The translations under genes were made by a program, and so were the position numbers. The notes below the pieces were generated by a model. The model searched no databases, was not told where the DNA came from, and was given only the letters and a program-made list of their open reading frames with translations. A stretch of 64,000 bases of DNA, from NCBI GenBank assembly GCA_900539155.1, contig UQBE01000003.1, forward strand, positions 23,574-87,573. The letters are read 5' to 3'. Source of the stretch: an uncultured Porphyromonas sp. (lineage in GTDB: Bacteria > Bacteroidota > Bacteroidia > Bacteroidales > Porphyromonadaceae). Below are positions 17,924 through 26,688 of this stretch, piece after piece. Numbering within the stretch: the first letter of the stretch is position 1; each line of letters starts with the position of its first letter.

Positions 17924-17997
17924 TGGTGGCGAGAGGATGAGTGGTCGGTCACTCATCTGGTTTGGTGGTACACCGACGCTCTCTGGCACAACGGCCT

Positions 17998-18033
17998 GCG
18001 GGTAGTACTCAGACGAGTGCTACCCGCTTTTTT
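17998..18033 (+). terminator. Rho-independent terminator after the barrel-protein pair
   Basis: The stem GCGGGTAG/CTACCCGC, extended by TACT/AGTG, is followed directly by six T residues. It overlaps the next promoter region by almost nothing, so the two transcripts are insulated. Confidence 0.9.
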
Positions 18034-18034
18034 G

Positions 18035-18042
18035 TACCTTTG
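18035..18042 (+). promoter_or_regulatory. Promoter for the GSCFA - murF/alr operon
   Basis: TACCTTTG directly after the terminator T-run, 30 bp before ATG 18073. Confidence 0.6.
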
Positions 18043-18072
18043 TAGTGGCTCTGCGCCTTGACAATTCTCTAG

Positions 18073-19095
18073 ATGCTCACCTCCAGATCCATACAGTGGT
18101 TCACACCGATTGAGATAGCTCCTCTGCCGACAGCTATAGCGGGGCGCTACGGGGATCGTATCTTGACTCTTGGCTCCTGCTTTAGTGAGCATATAGGCGA
18201 GTATGTGAGACATCTAGGGTATGACGTACTGGTTAACCCTTACGGTACCCTTTACAACCCCATCAGTATCTGCGACACGCTGGAGGACCTGCTCCTCGAT
18301 GAGCAGCACCGCCCCGACTACACTCCTTATATTATAGAGCGCGACGGACTCTACTATAGTCTGCGTCACCATAGTGCAATCTATGGCGAGAGCCAGGAGG
18401 AGCTACAGGAGGCGACTGCTCAGCTATGGCATACGGCTCATCGTCGACTGGCTGAGGCGGACTGGCTCTGGATCACGCTCGGCACTACGCAGGTTTATTA
18501 CTTGGCAGAGGGTGGCCGTGCCGTGGCAAACTGCCAGCAACTGCCCGCCCGTCTCTTCGACAGACGGGACCTCCCCCTTGACCTATTGCAAGAGCGTATG
18601 CTCGCGACGCTCTCACGGCTTCTCGCAAAGCATCCGTTGCAGGTAGTACTCACGGTTAGCCCCGTGCGCTACCTACAGGACGGCTTGGCGGAGAGTAACC
18701 TGTCGAAGAGTAAGCTACGTATCCTCTGTGACACGCTCTGTCGAGAGCTACCCGCCTGTCACTACTTCCCCGCTTATGAAATCCTACATGATGAGCTACG
18801 GGACTACCGCTTCTACGCTAGTGACTTGACGCATCCGTCTGAAGAAGCTGTCGCTTACATCGCAGAGCACTTCGTCGCCTACTGGGCAAGCCAAGAGGCG
18901 CGCGAGCTGGAGATGCGCCAGTCGGCCCAGCGTCTCCGCAAACTCTCACAGCATCGTCCCAAGACGCCACACGGAGCCGAGCGTCTGCAGGCTCAGATAG
19001 CTGAGCGCATAGCACACTGTCGTGAGCAATATGGCGAGAAGCTCTGCACAGCCTCCATCGTCGAATTGTTAAGACCTCCTACTACAATACTATAA
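18073..19095 (+). CDS. GSCFA-domain protein
   Basis: A 340-residue protein of the GSCFA family, named after the conserved N-terminal motif seen here as LTLGSCFSEHIGEYV (about residue 35), followed by VNPYGTLYNPISI. The GSxS-like segment, LWITLGTTQVYY and a late Asp-x-x-His (DLTHPSEEAVAYI near residue 250) suggest an SGNH-hydrolase-like fold. That points to esterase chemistry on an envelope carbohydrate, but no substrate is established. Its stop overlaps the start of murF/alr (TAATG at 19093-19097), implying translational coupling. The constant pairing with a peptidoglycan-precursor gene makes a cell-wall role plausible (inference). Confidence 0.9.
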   Translation: MLTSRSIQWFTPIEIAPLPTAIAGRYGDRILTLGSCFSEHIGEYVRHLGYDVLVNPYGTLYNPISICDTLEDLLLDEQHRPDYTPYIIERDGLYYSLRHHSAIYGESQEELQEATAQLWHTAHRRLAEADWLWITLGTTQVYYLAEGGRAVANCQQLPARLFDRRDLPLDLLQERMLATLSRLLAKHPLQVVLTVSPVRYLQDGLAESNLSKSKLRILCDTLCRELPACHYFPAYEILHDELRDYRFYASDLTHPSEEAVAYIAEHFVAYWASQEARELEMRQSAQRLRKLSQHRPKTPHGAERLQAQIAERIAHCREQYGEKLCTASIVELLRPPTTIL

Positions 19096-21602
19096 TGTCT
19101 ACACTGCAAAACATCCTTGATTACCTTCGTCCTATACAGACGCATCTCGTCGATGAGCGTCCGATACGACATATCTTAACGGATAGTCGTAAACTCTCCT
19201 CCCCGAACGATAGCCTCTTCTTCGCTATGCGTACCGCCTCTGGTGACGGACATAAGTACATTCCTCAGCTCTATGAGCATGGGGTGCGAGCTTTCTTCAT
19301 TTGCGAGCCGATCGAACCCTATGTGGAGCGCTACCCTGATGCTAATATCGTACAGGTGCAGGAGACGCTCCGCGCGCTACAGCAGATCGCTAGTCACTGG
19401 CGTATGCGCTACGACTACCCAGTCGTCGGCATCACGGGGAGCAACGGCAAGACGGTCGTCAAGGAGTTTCTCTACCACCTTCTCTCAGGCTGCTATCGCA
19501 TCGTGCGCTCACCAAAGAGCTACAACTCGCAGCTAGGTGTCCCGCTCTCGATACTTAATATGGAGGAGGAGCATACGCTCGCTATCTTTGAGGCGGGGAT
19601 CTCGATGCCGATGGAGATGCTACGTCTCCAGCGTATCATACGACCGACGCTCGGTATCTTGACCAACATTGGGGCGGCGCATCAGGAGAACTTTGTCTCG
19701 CTCAACCAGAAAATCGAGGAGAAGCTCCAGCTCTTTGTCGATGCCGACCACTTTGTCTACGATGCCGACAGCGATGAGATACAGCGAGGCATCGACAACT
19801 TGGGCCTCTCGGACAAAGCTATCGGCTGGAGCCTTACACCAGGAAAGGCTTACTACCACGTCTCCTATACGAGCCCAGGGGACGGCACTACAACCATTAC
19901 TGCTCAGCATGCGGATGAGAGCAGCACGGTGACCATTCCCTTTGCGGATCAAGCCTCTATACAAAACGCTACGCACTGTCTCTGTCTCATTGGCCTCCTG
20001 CCACTCACCACGGCTCAGCGCCAGGCGGTGCTGGCCCGCTTTGCAACTCTGGAGGCAATCGAGATGAGACTGGAGGTCAAGGAGGGGCAGGCGGGTAACC
20101 GACTAATCAACGATGCCTACAACAACGATATCAATTCGCTACGCATCGCGCTCGACTTTCAGAAGCAGCGCACCGCCACTTCCCACCAGCAGGCAGTCAT
20201 CATTCTATCCGATATCCTGCAAAGTGCTCAGCTCCCACGAGACCTTTACAAGCAGGTGGGCGAGATGATCGCACAGTATCCGCACACGCTCTTCATCGGT
20301 GTGGGACGGGAGCTGTGCAACTATCAGGACTACTTCCAGAGGAGTGGGGAAGGGAAGACCGCCTTCTACGAGACGACCGACCAACTCCTGGCCGATGACC
20401 TGCTCGGCACCATCAGCCAGGCGGAGATCCTGGTCAAAGGAGCCAGACAGTTCCAGTTCGAGCGTATCGTACAGCATCTAGCCAAGCAGGTACACGAGAC
20501 CACACTAGAGATAGACCTAGAGGCTTTGGTGAGCAACTTGAAGAGCTACAAAGCGCTCCTCTCACCTGAGACACGTATCATCGTTATGGCCAAGGCACAG
20601 GGTTACGGTATCGGAGCTTACGAGCTGGCCAAGGCTCTGGAGCAGCAAGACCTCGCAGCTCTGGCGGTGGCACTAGCAGATGAGGGCAAGGAGCTACGCA
20701 GCAAAGGAATCCTTCTTCCGATTATTGTGATGAACCCCGAGGTAGAAGCCTTTGAGGTGATGACGCAGAGTCGTCTAGAGCCTGAGATTTACAACGAGCG
20801 CATCCTCCGAGAGTTTGCCCGGCACGTGGAGCGTCAGGGGCTGAGCCATTACCCCGTTCATATCGAGCTAGACACAGGTATGCACCGTACTGGCTTCACG
20901 CCAGACAGAGCAACTCTAGAGCACCTTGCTCAGACACTGCATGAGGTGGAGCCGTTGATACGGGTGCAGAGTATCTTTACGCACTTGGCGGCTGCCGATG
21001 AGCCGACGATGAACGACTTTACGGAGCGACAGTTTGCCCTCTATGATGAGGGTGCAGACTACCTTACGAGCCAGCTTTCTTATCGTCCTCTACGACATGT
21101 ACAAAATACAGCGGGCATCGAGCGATACAACCATCATCACTACGATATGGCTCGTCTAGGAGTAGGCCTCTATGGTATCAGTGCTACGGGTAGTCTCACC
21201 CTCGAACCTGTCGCTAAACTACGCACGACGCTCTTACAGATTAAGACAATCCCTGACGGAGAGACGGTCGGCTATGGACGACGGGGGCAGGTAGCTCCTG
21301 GTGGGCAGATTGGTATCATCCCGATTGGCTATGCCGACGGCTATGATAGGCGCTTCAGCTGTGGCGTCGGGAGTGTCATGATTCACGACACGCTCTGTCC
21401 GATCGTGGGCAACGTCTGTATGGATACTTGCATGGTTGATCTCACAGCTCTCAACGGTAATGTCGCAGAGGGCGATGAAGTAATCCTCTTCGGTGTGCCT
21501 GGCTTGCAGGTGAGTGACCTCGCAGATCGCATAGGAACCATCCCATACGAGGTAATCTCCAAGCTATCGCCCCGCATCAAGCGAACTTACTATAAGAACT
21601 AA
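19095..21602 (+). CDS. Bifunctional MurF ligase / alanine racemase
   Basis: An 835-residue fusion. Residues about 1-455 are MurF, UDP-MurNAc-tripeptide:D-Ala-D-Ala ligase, with the ATP loop GITGSNGKT (Lys119), KSYNSQLGVP and NDAYNNDINS. Residues about 470-835 are alanine racemase, with the PLP-lysine segment IIVMAKAQGYGIG (Lys500) and the C-terminal catalytic-tyrosine region (YADGYDRRF, VGNVCMDTCMVDL). It supplies D-Ala and adds D-Ala-D-Ala to the peptidoglycan precursor, joining two consecutive needs in the cytoplasm. This fusion is typical of Bacteroidetes. The racemase segment KAQGYG differs slightly from the common KANAYG. It overlaps the GSCFA gene by one base. Confidence 0.96.
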   Translation: MSTLQNILDYLRPIQTHLVDERPIRHILTDSRKLSSPNDSLFFAMRTASGDGHKYIPQLYEHGVRAFFICEPIEPYVERYPDANIVQVQETLRALQQIASHWRMRYDYPVVGITGSNGKTVVKEFLYHLLSGCYRIVRSPKSYNSQLGVPLSILNMEEEHTLAIFEAGISMPMEMLRLQRIIRPTLGILTNIGAAHQENFVSLNQKIEEKLQLFVDADHFVYDADSDEIQRGIDNLGLSDKAIGWSLTPGKAYYHVSYTSPGDGTTTITAQHADESSTVTIPFADQASIQNATHCLCLIGLLPLTTAQRQAVLARFATLEAIEMRLEVKEGQAGNRLINDAYNNDINSLRIALDFQKQRTATSHQQAVIILSDILQSAQLPRDLYKQVGEMIAQYPHTLFIGVGRELCNYQDYFQRSGEGKTAFYETTDQLLADDLLGTISQAEILVKGARQFQFERIVQHLAKQVHETTLEIDLEALVSNLKSYKALLSPETRIIVMAKAQGYGIGAYELAKALEQQDLAALAVALADEGKELRSKGILLPIIVMNPEVEAFEVMTQSRLEPEIYNERILREFARHVERQGLSHYPVHIELDTGMHRTGFTPDRATLEHLAQTLHEVEPLIRVQSIFTHLAAADEPTMNDFTERQFALYDEGADYLTSQLSYRPLRHVQNTAGIERYNHHHYDMARLGVGLYGISATGSLTLEPVAKLRTTLLQIKTIPDGETVGYGRRGQVAPGGQIGIIPIGYADGYDRRFSCGVGSVMIHDTLCPIVGNVCMDTCMVDLTALNGNVAEGDEVILFGVPGLQVSDLADRIGTIPYEVISKLSPRIKRTYYKN

Positions 21603-21675
21603 TAGACGATGCTTGCTCAAACTTCACCCGAAAGTGCTTGATTGGCCTGCAAATAATCAGTAACTTAGCGGGACG

Positions 21676-21695
21676 TTTGAGAAGAGCTTCTCAAA
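21676..21695. repeat. Short perfect palindrome upstream of the formimidoyltransferase
   Basis: TTTGAGAAG-ag-CTTCTCAAA, 49 bp before the next start. It could be a weak terminator of murF/alr (AA follows rather than T on the plus strand) or an operator for the histidine-degradation genes. No TAnnTTTG promoter is evident in this gap. Confidence 0.4.
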
Positions 21696-21744
21696 AAGGC
21701 TTGTTAGGACATCAAAAAATATAACACTATATATAAGTAATACA

Positions 21745-22650
21745 ATGGCTATTCAGACAAAGATCGTAGAGTGTGTCCCCAACTTTAGCGAGGGACGTGA
21801 CAAAGCAAAGATTGAGCAAATCGTACAACCCTTTAGAGCAACCGAGGGTGTCAAGCTCCTAGACTACAGCAATGACGAGGACCACAACCGCTGCGTCGTG
21901 ACCGTCATGGGTGAGCCCGAGGCTGTCCGTAAGTCTGTCCTCGAGGCTGTCGAGATTGCTGTCAAGGTAATCGATATGACCAAGCATGAGGGGCAGCACC
22001 CACGTATGGGAGCTGTAGACGTTATCCCCTTTATCCCCATCCGCAATATGGAGATGGAGGAGGCTATCGAGCTTTCTAAGGAAGTTGGTAAGGAGATAGG
22101 CGAGCGCATCGGTGTACCTGTCTTCCTCTATGAGAAGAGTGCTTCAGCTCCTCATCGTGAGAATCTCGCTAAGATTCGCAAGGGGCAGTTCGAGGGTATG
22201 GCTGAGAAGATTCACGAGGATGAGTGGCACCCAGACTTCGGTCCAGCTGACATCCACCCCACAGCAGGCGTCGTTGCCGTCGGAGCTCGTATGCCACTCG
22301 TTGCTTACAATGTCAACCTCAACACCTCTGACCTCTCTATCGCTGATGCGATTGCTAAGAAGGTACGTCATATCGGTGGCGGTCTACGCTTCTGCAAGGC
22401 TATGGGCGTAGAGCTGACCGACAGGCACATCGTACAGGTCTCTATGAACCTCACCGACTACACCAAGACAGCCGTCTATCGTGCTCACGAGATGGTACGT
22501 ATGGAGGCTCGTCGCTACGGTGTCGAGATCGTAGGTGCTGAGGTCATCGGTCTCGTACCTATGAAGGCACTCATTGACTGCGCTGAGTACTACCTCGGCA
22601 TCGAGAACTTCTGCGAGACTCAGATTCTCGAGCTCCGCATGATGGAGTAG
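21745..22650 (+). CDS. ftcD: Glutamate formimidoyltransferase
   Basis: The 301-residue product corresponds to the formiminotransferase half of FTCD, which moves the formimino group of N-formiminoglutamate, the end product of histidine breakdown, to tetrahydrofolate. Visible signatures are KIVECVPNFSEGRD at the start, DHNRCVVTVMGEP, HEGQHPRMGAVDVIPFIP and the tail VSMNLTDYTKTAVYRAHEMV. The cyclodeaminase activity is encoded by a separate gene here (24127-24762) rather than fused as in animals. It is the first of four genes in one direction covering most of the histidine-to-glutamate route. ATG 21745 is the natural start, as the conserved segment begins within five residues. Confidence 0.96.
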   Translation: MAIQTKIVECVPNFSEGRDKAKIEQIVQPFRATEGVKLLDYSNDEDHNRCVVTVMGEPEAVRKSVLEAVEIAVKVIDMTKHEGQHPRMGAVDVIPFIPIRNMEMEEAIELSKEVGKEIGERIGVPVFLYEKSASAPHRENLAKIRKGQFEGMAEKIHEDEWHPDFGPADIHPTAGVVAVGARMPLVAYNVNLNTSDLSIADAIAKKVRHIGGGLRFCKAMGVELTDRHIVQVSMNLTDYTKTAVYRAHEMVRMEARRYGVEIVGAEVIGLVPMKALIDCAEYYLGIENFCETQILELRMME

Positions 22651-22674
22651 TTCAAAGAGAACGTTTTACCAACT

Positions 22675-22769
22675 AGAGAGTAGAGTCTCTAGGATAGCTA
22701 GTCTCCCCAGTACAACTAGTATCACTAGGGACACTAGTGTACCTAGAAAGCCTAGAAACTCTACTCTCT
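22675..22769. repeat. CTAG-rich long inverted repeat between ftcD and hutI
   Basis: Arms AGAGAGTAGAGT (22675-22686) and ACTCTACTCTCT (22758-22769), extended inward by TCTAGG/CCTAGA, enclose a run of CTAG tetranucleotides (ACTAGTATCACTAGG, ACACTAGTGTACCTAG). A CTCTAACCTCTAACTTCTAA tract follows. It would form a long hairpin within the mRNA if the genes are co-transcribed. Confidence 0.7.
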
Positions 22770-22791
22770 AACCTCTAACTTCTAAAATCTA

Positions 22792-24066
22792 ATGTCTAAT
22801 CTCTACCTATACAACATCGGTCAAATCGTAACCCGTCCGGGCTCTACCGCACAGCACGGTGCTGAGGCGATGCGTCAGCTCGGAGTCATCGAGGGACCAG
22901 CCGCCATCATCGTCCGACAAGGCAAGATAGCTTTCGTCGGAACCATGCAAGAAGCTGAGCAAGTAGACCACGCTGACTGCGTCGCTTATGACGCTCAGGG
23001 CGGATGCGTCTTGCCAGGCTTCGTCGATAGTCACACCCACCTCATCTTCGGGGGCTACCGTGAGGACGAGTTCCAGTGGCGACTAGCTGGCGACAGCTAT
23101 ATGAGCATTATGGAGCGTGGCGGTGGTATAGCCAATACGATGAAGGCGACCCGTAGTGCAACGGCTGAGGAGCTTACCCAGCGTGCCTCTGCGCATCTAG
23201 ACGCTATGCTGTCTATGGGTGTTACCACCGTCGAGGCTAAGAGTGGCTACGGTATGGAACTGGACACCGAGATTAAGCAACTGGAGGTTATCCGGACGCT
23301 ACAGGAGCAGCACCCGATAGACCTTTACCCCACCTTCATGGGAGCGCACGACACCCCGCCCGAGTACAAGGGCCGCTCCACAGACTTCATCCACTACCTC
23401 TGTGACACGGTCATGCCAGTAGTCGTAGAGCGAGGCTTGGCTGAGTGCTGCGATATCTTTACAGAGAAGGGCGTCTTCGACCATGAGCAGACACGCATCC
23501 TCTTGACTCGTGCTAAGGAGCTAGGGCTCAAAGTTAAGATGCACGCCGACGAGATTGTCTCCTTCGGTGGTGCTGAGCTAGCAGTCGAGCTAGGATGTCT
23601 CTCTGCGGATCATCTCCTACAGATATCCGATGCTGGTATCAAAGCTTTGGCTCAGAGTGACACCGTGGCAACATGCCTCCCCTGTACCGCCTTCAGTCTC
23701 GGCGAGGAGTATGCGCCCGCACGTCGTATGATTGATGCAGGCTGTGCCGTAGCTGTCGCTTCCGATCTCAACCCAGGGAGCTGCTTCAGCTCCTCCATTC
23801 CGCTGATGTTCGCTCTAGCGACCATCTATATGGGTATGACCGTCGAGGAGGCCGTCACAGCACTTACGCTCAATGGTGCTGCCGCCATCGGTCGTGCAGA
23901 CCAGATAGGAAGCATCGAGGTCGGCAAGGCGGGTGACCTAGCTCTCCTACGCTTCCCCTCGTACAAGTTCCTCTCTTACCACTTTGGTGTCAACCTCGTA
24001 CGAGCCACCATCAAGGCGGGTACCGTCTACGAAAACAAACTGGTGACGCCCGCGCCCAGCGTTTAG
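22792..24066 (+). CDS. hutI: Imidazolonepropionase
   Basis: A 424-residue amidohydrolase that opens 4-imidazolone-5-propionate to N-formiminoglutamate, the third step of histidine degradation. The metal-binding segment GFVDSHTHLIFGGYREDEF (about residues 78-96) is the family hallmark. Others are GGGIANTMKATR, TVEAKSGYGME, KMHADEI and SDLNPGSC near the C-terminus. Length is normal. It is flanked by ftcD and the cyclodeaminase gene. The start ATG is immediately preceded by the CTCTAA-type repeat tract, which leaves no obvious ribosome binding site, as usual in Bacteroidetes. Confidence 0.97.
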   Translation: MSNLYLYNIGQIVTRPGSTAQHGAEAMRQLGVIEGPAAIIVRQGKIAFVGTMQEAEQVDHADCVAYDAQGGCVLPGFVDSHTHLIFGGYREDEFQWRLAGDSYMSIMERGGGIANTMKATRSATAEELTQRASAHLDAMLSMGVTTVEAKSGYGMELDTEIKQLEVIRTLQEQHPIDLYPTFMGAHDTPPEYKGRSTDFIHYLCDTVMPVVVERGLAECCDIFTEKGVFDHEQTRILLTRAKELGLKVKMHADEIVSFGGAELAVELGCLSADHLLQISDAGIKALAQSDTVATCLPCTAFSLGEEYAPARRMIDAGCAVAVASDLNPGSCFSSSIPLMFALATIYMGMTVEEAVTALTLNGAAAIGRADQIGSIEVGKAGDLALLRFPSYKFLSYHFGVNLVRATIKAGTVYENKLVTPAPSV

Positions 24067-24126
24067 TCTTCTAGCAAGACTAGTCGCATCCGAACTAATT
24101 AACAAATAAACAATCTCAAACAATCT

Positions 24127-24762
24127 ATGAATAATAGTCTAACAGACTTGACCGTCAAGGGGCTCCTTGACGTCACCGCAGGCAAGGATCCTGTACCTGG
24201 AGGTGGTAGCATCTCAGCACTCAGCGGTGCTATCTCAGCTGCACTTACTGAGATGGTCGCAGGACTCACTATTGGCAAGAAAAAGTATGCCGAGGTCGAG
24301 GAGCAGATGAAGCAACTCGTCGAGCGTGTCCAGAAGATTCGTCAGCAGTTGGTCCTCGACGTAGATCGTGATAGCGAGGCATACAACGTCGTCTTTGCAG
24401 CGTTCCAGATGCCCAAAGAGACTGACGAAGAGAAGGCTGCACGCTCTGCCCAGATTCAAGAGGCTACCAAGATTGCTGCTAACGTCCCCATGGAGGTCGC
24501 TCGCCGTGTCTACAGCCTGCTCAGCGATATCGAGGAGGTCGTCGCCAATGGTAACCAAAACGCCGTCACCGATGGCTGTGTAGCTATGATGTCTGCACGC
24601 AATGCTATCATCGGTGCTCTCTTTAACGTTCGCATCAACCTCACATCCATCAAGGACGAGCAGTACGTTGCCGATATGACCGCTGAGGCAGATCGTCTCG
24701 AGCGCGAGGTCATCGAGCGTGAGGCTAAGGTCATAGAGTACACTAAGGAAGCTTGTAAGTAG
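24127..24762 (+). CDS. fchA: Formimidotetrahydrofolate cyclodeaminase (FchA/FTCD C-terminal family)
   Basis: The 211-residue product matches the cyclodeaminase/cyclohydrolase family, which converts 5-formimino-THF to 5,10-methenyl-THF plus ammonia. The hallmark is near the start, KDPVPGGGSISALSGAISAAL, followed by MVAGLTIGKKKY and a helical body containing DRDSEAYNVVFAAFQMPK. As a stand-alone protein it completes the reaction begun by the formimidoyltransferase two genes upstream and feeds one-carbon units into folate metabolism. HutH follows after 6 bp, so the two are surely co-transcribed. The gene symbol is by family resemblance. Confidence 0.93.
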   Translation: MNNSLTDLTVKGLLDVTAGKDPVPGGGSISALSGAISAALTEMVAGLTIGKKKYAEVEEQMKQLVERVQKIRQQLVLDVDRDSEAYNVVFAAFQMPKETDEEKAARSAQIQEATKIAANVPMEVARRVYSLLSDIEEVVANGNQNAVTDGCVAMMSARNAIIGALFNVRINLTSIKDEQYVADMTAEADRLEREVIEREAKVIEYTKEACK

Positions 24763-24768
24763 AGAAAT

Positions 24769-26268
24769 ATGTCAGCACGCAAAACATTCGCCATCGGTAG
24801 CGAGCAGCTCACCATCGGGCTATGCCGAGAGTATCTAGAGAATCATTTCGAGCTCACCCTCTCACCTGAGGCTATCCAGCGCATCGAGCATTGTCGGAAC
24901 TATCTAGACCGCAAGGTCGAGGAGGTCGACAAGCCTATCTACGGTGTCACAACGGGCTTTGGCTCACTCTGTAACCGCACCATATCGCCTGATCAGCTCA
25001 CGAAGCTTCAGGAGAACATCGTCAAGAGCCACGCTTGCAGCTGTGGTGACGAGGTCGCAGAGCCCATCATTCGCCTCATGCTCCTCCTGAAGGCTCATGC
25101 CCTGCAGATTGGAAATAGTGGTGTCCAGGTCGAGACCGTACAGCGTATCGTCGACATGCTCAATGCGGACGTCCTGCCCGTCGTCTATGACCGCGGCTCA
25201 CTAGGCGCATCAGGTGACTTGGCTCCTCTAGCCAACCTCTTCCTACCGCTCATCGGCTATGGCGAGGTACGCTACAAGGGAGAGAAGCTCCCCTCCTGCG
25301 AGGTCCTCGCTAAGTTTGGCTGGGAGCCCATCAAGCTCAAGAGCAAAGAGGGTCTAGCTCTGCTCAACGGTACTCAGTTCATGAGTTCACACGGTGTCTA
25401 TGCACTCATACAAGCAGAGCGTCTCGAGCTAGCAGCAGATTGGTGTGCAGCTCTCTCGCTAGAGGCGTTCGCAGGTCTGGACGCTCCTTACGATGACCGT
25501 CTGCATCAGATCCGCCCACACCAGGGACAGATACAAGTCGCTGCCCATATGCGCGAGCTACTCAAGGGTAGTGAGATGATTGCTAAGCCCAAGCCTCAGG
25601 TACAGGACCCCTACAGCTTCCGCTGCGTCCCCCAAGTACATGGAGCTTCGCGTGACGCCATCGCTTACGTGCGTAGTGTCGTAGAGACTGAGATCAACTC
25701 AGTTACTGACAATCCCACGGTCTTCCCCGATGACGATATGGTCGTCTCAGGTGGTAACTTCCACGGCCAGCCTCTTGCGATTGTCTACGACTTCCTCGCT
25801 ATAGCTCTCGCTGAGCTAGGCAATATCTCGGAGCGTCGTGTCGCTCAGCTCATCCTCGGGCTACGTGACCTGCCAGAGTTCCTCGTTGCCAATCCTGGTC
25901 TCAACAGTGGCTTCATGATACCGCAGTATGCCGCTGCTGCTATGGTCAGCCAAAACAAAATGTACTGCCACTCAGCAGCTAGTGACAGCATTGTCTCCAG
26001 CAATGGTCAGGAGGACCACGTCTCTATGGGAGCCAACGCAGCGACGAAGCTCATGCCTCTCATCGCAAACCTCTATCGTCTCTTCGGTATCGAGCTACTC
26101 AATGCAGCTCAGGCGATCGAGTTCCGTCGTCCTATGAAGACCTCGGAGCGTCTTGAGGGCTTCCTCGCTAGCTTCCGCAAGGTATGTCCTCGTGTCGAGG
26201 ATGACGTCGTCATGTACGAGCAGATGAATAAGGCCGAGGCACTCATCAAGAGCTTCCCCTTTGAGTAA
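24769..26268 (+). CDS. hutH: Histidine ammonia-lyase
   Basis: A 499-residue enzyme that deaminates L-histidine to trans-urocanate, the first step of the pathway. The Ala147-Ser148-Gly149 triad in GSLGASGDLAPLANL forms the self-made MIO cofactor. Other family blocks are YGVTTGFGSLCNR, QDPYSFRCVPQVHGA, NSVTDNPTVF and QEDHVSMGANAA. Urocanase (HutU), which acts between HutH and HutI, is not in this window and must lie elsewhere if the pathway is complete. It is the last gene of the cluster and is followed by a terminator. Histidine and glutamate fermentation suits an asaccharolytic anaerobe (inference). Confidence 0.97.
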   Translation: MSARKTFAIGSEQLTIGLCREYLENHFELTLSPEAIQRIEHCRNYLDRKVEEVDKPIYGVTTGFGSLCNRTISPDQLTKLQENIVKSHACSCGDEVAEPIIRLMLLLKAHALQIGNSGVQVETVQRIVDMLNADVLPVVYDRGSLGASGDLAPLANLFLPLIGYGEVRYKGEKLPSCEVLAKFGWEPIKLKSKEGLALLNGTQFMSSHGVYALIQAERLELAADWCAALSLEAFAGLDAPYDDRLHQIRPHQGQIQVAAHMRELLKGSEMIAKPKPQVQDPYSFRCVPQVHGASRDAIAYVRSVVETEINSVTDNPTVFPDDDMVVSGGNFHGQPLAIVYDFLAIALAELGNISERRVAQLILGLRDLPEFLVANPGLNSGFMIPQYAAAAMVSQNKMYCHSAASDSIVSSNGQEDHVSMGANAATKLMPLIANLYRLFGIELLNAAQAIEFRRPMKTSERLEGFLASFRKVCPRVEDDVVMYEQMNKAEALIKSFPFE

Positions 26269-26356
26269 GATGCTAGTCTGACAGGTCGCAGAGACCTGGG
26301 ACAAACGAATAGCGTAGGGGGGCTGCCTTATTGTCTCCCGATGCTAACAAATGAAG

Positions 26357-26397
26357 TGAGCGTGTTGACTATCAGTCAGCACGCTCATTTTACTTTT
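26357..26397 (+). terminator. Terminator after hutH
   Basis: A strong stem TGAGCGTGtTGACT/AGTCAgCACGCTCA (26357-26387) with loop ATC, followed by TTTTACTTTT. Confidence 0.85.
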
Positions 26398-26473
26398 AAG
26401 GCACCAGGGTCTGACCACCTAGCGAAGGATGACTTCGTGGGAGAGCACACGATCCGTACAGACTCCGTATTGA

Positions 26474-26536
26474 AGACTGTTGCATAAAAGCGAATCCCGA
26501 AAGCAACACAGCGATTCGCCTTTATGCAACAGTCTC
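26474..26536. mobile_element. 63-bp palindromic derivative of the MITE
   Basis: Both ends read AGACTGTTGCATAAA inward. The right 45 bp match the right end of the MITE copy at 35424-35598, while the left arm is an inverted copy of the same terminus. It looks like a snap-back deletion product carrying two copies of one end. Confidence 0.75.
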
Positions 26537-26574
26537 TACGAGATGCCGTGACGACAATTCGCAGGGTACAATGC

Positions 26575-26613
26575 GACAGCCCCACCTCCGACTGTGTCAG
26601 AGATGGGGCTGTC
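26575..26613 (-). terminator. Stem-loop between hutH and the Skp genes
   Basis: A 10-bp perfect stem GACAGCCCCA/TGGGGCTGTC. With the hairpin at 26653-26679 it separates the convergent hut and bam-skp transcripts. Confidence 0.5.
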
Positions 26614-26652
26614 TGATGTGCAGGAGTCCTCTTAGGAGCCCAGCCTAGTGAT

Positions 26653-26679
26653 AGGAGCCACGTGTGATAGCTGGCTCCT
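26653..26679 (-). terminator. Stem-loop just after the second skp gene
   Basis: A perfect 8-bp stem AGGAGCCA/TGGCTCCT, 10 bp downstream of the stop codon on the minus strand. It has no T-run. Confidence 0.5.
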
Positions 26680-26688
26680 CTGTGGGGA

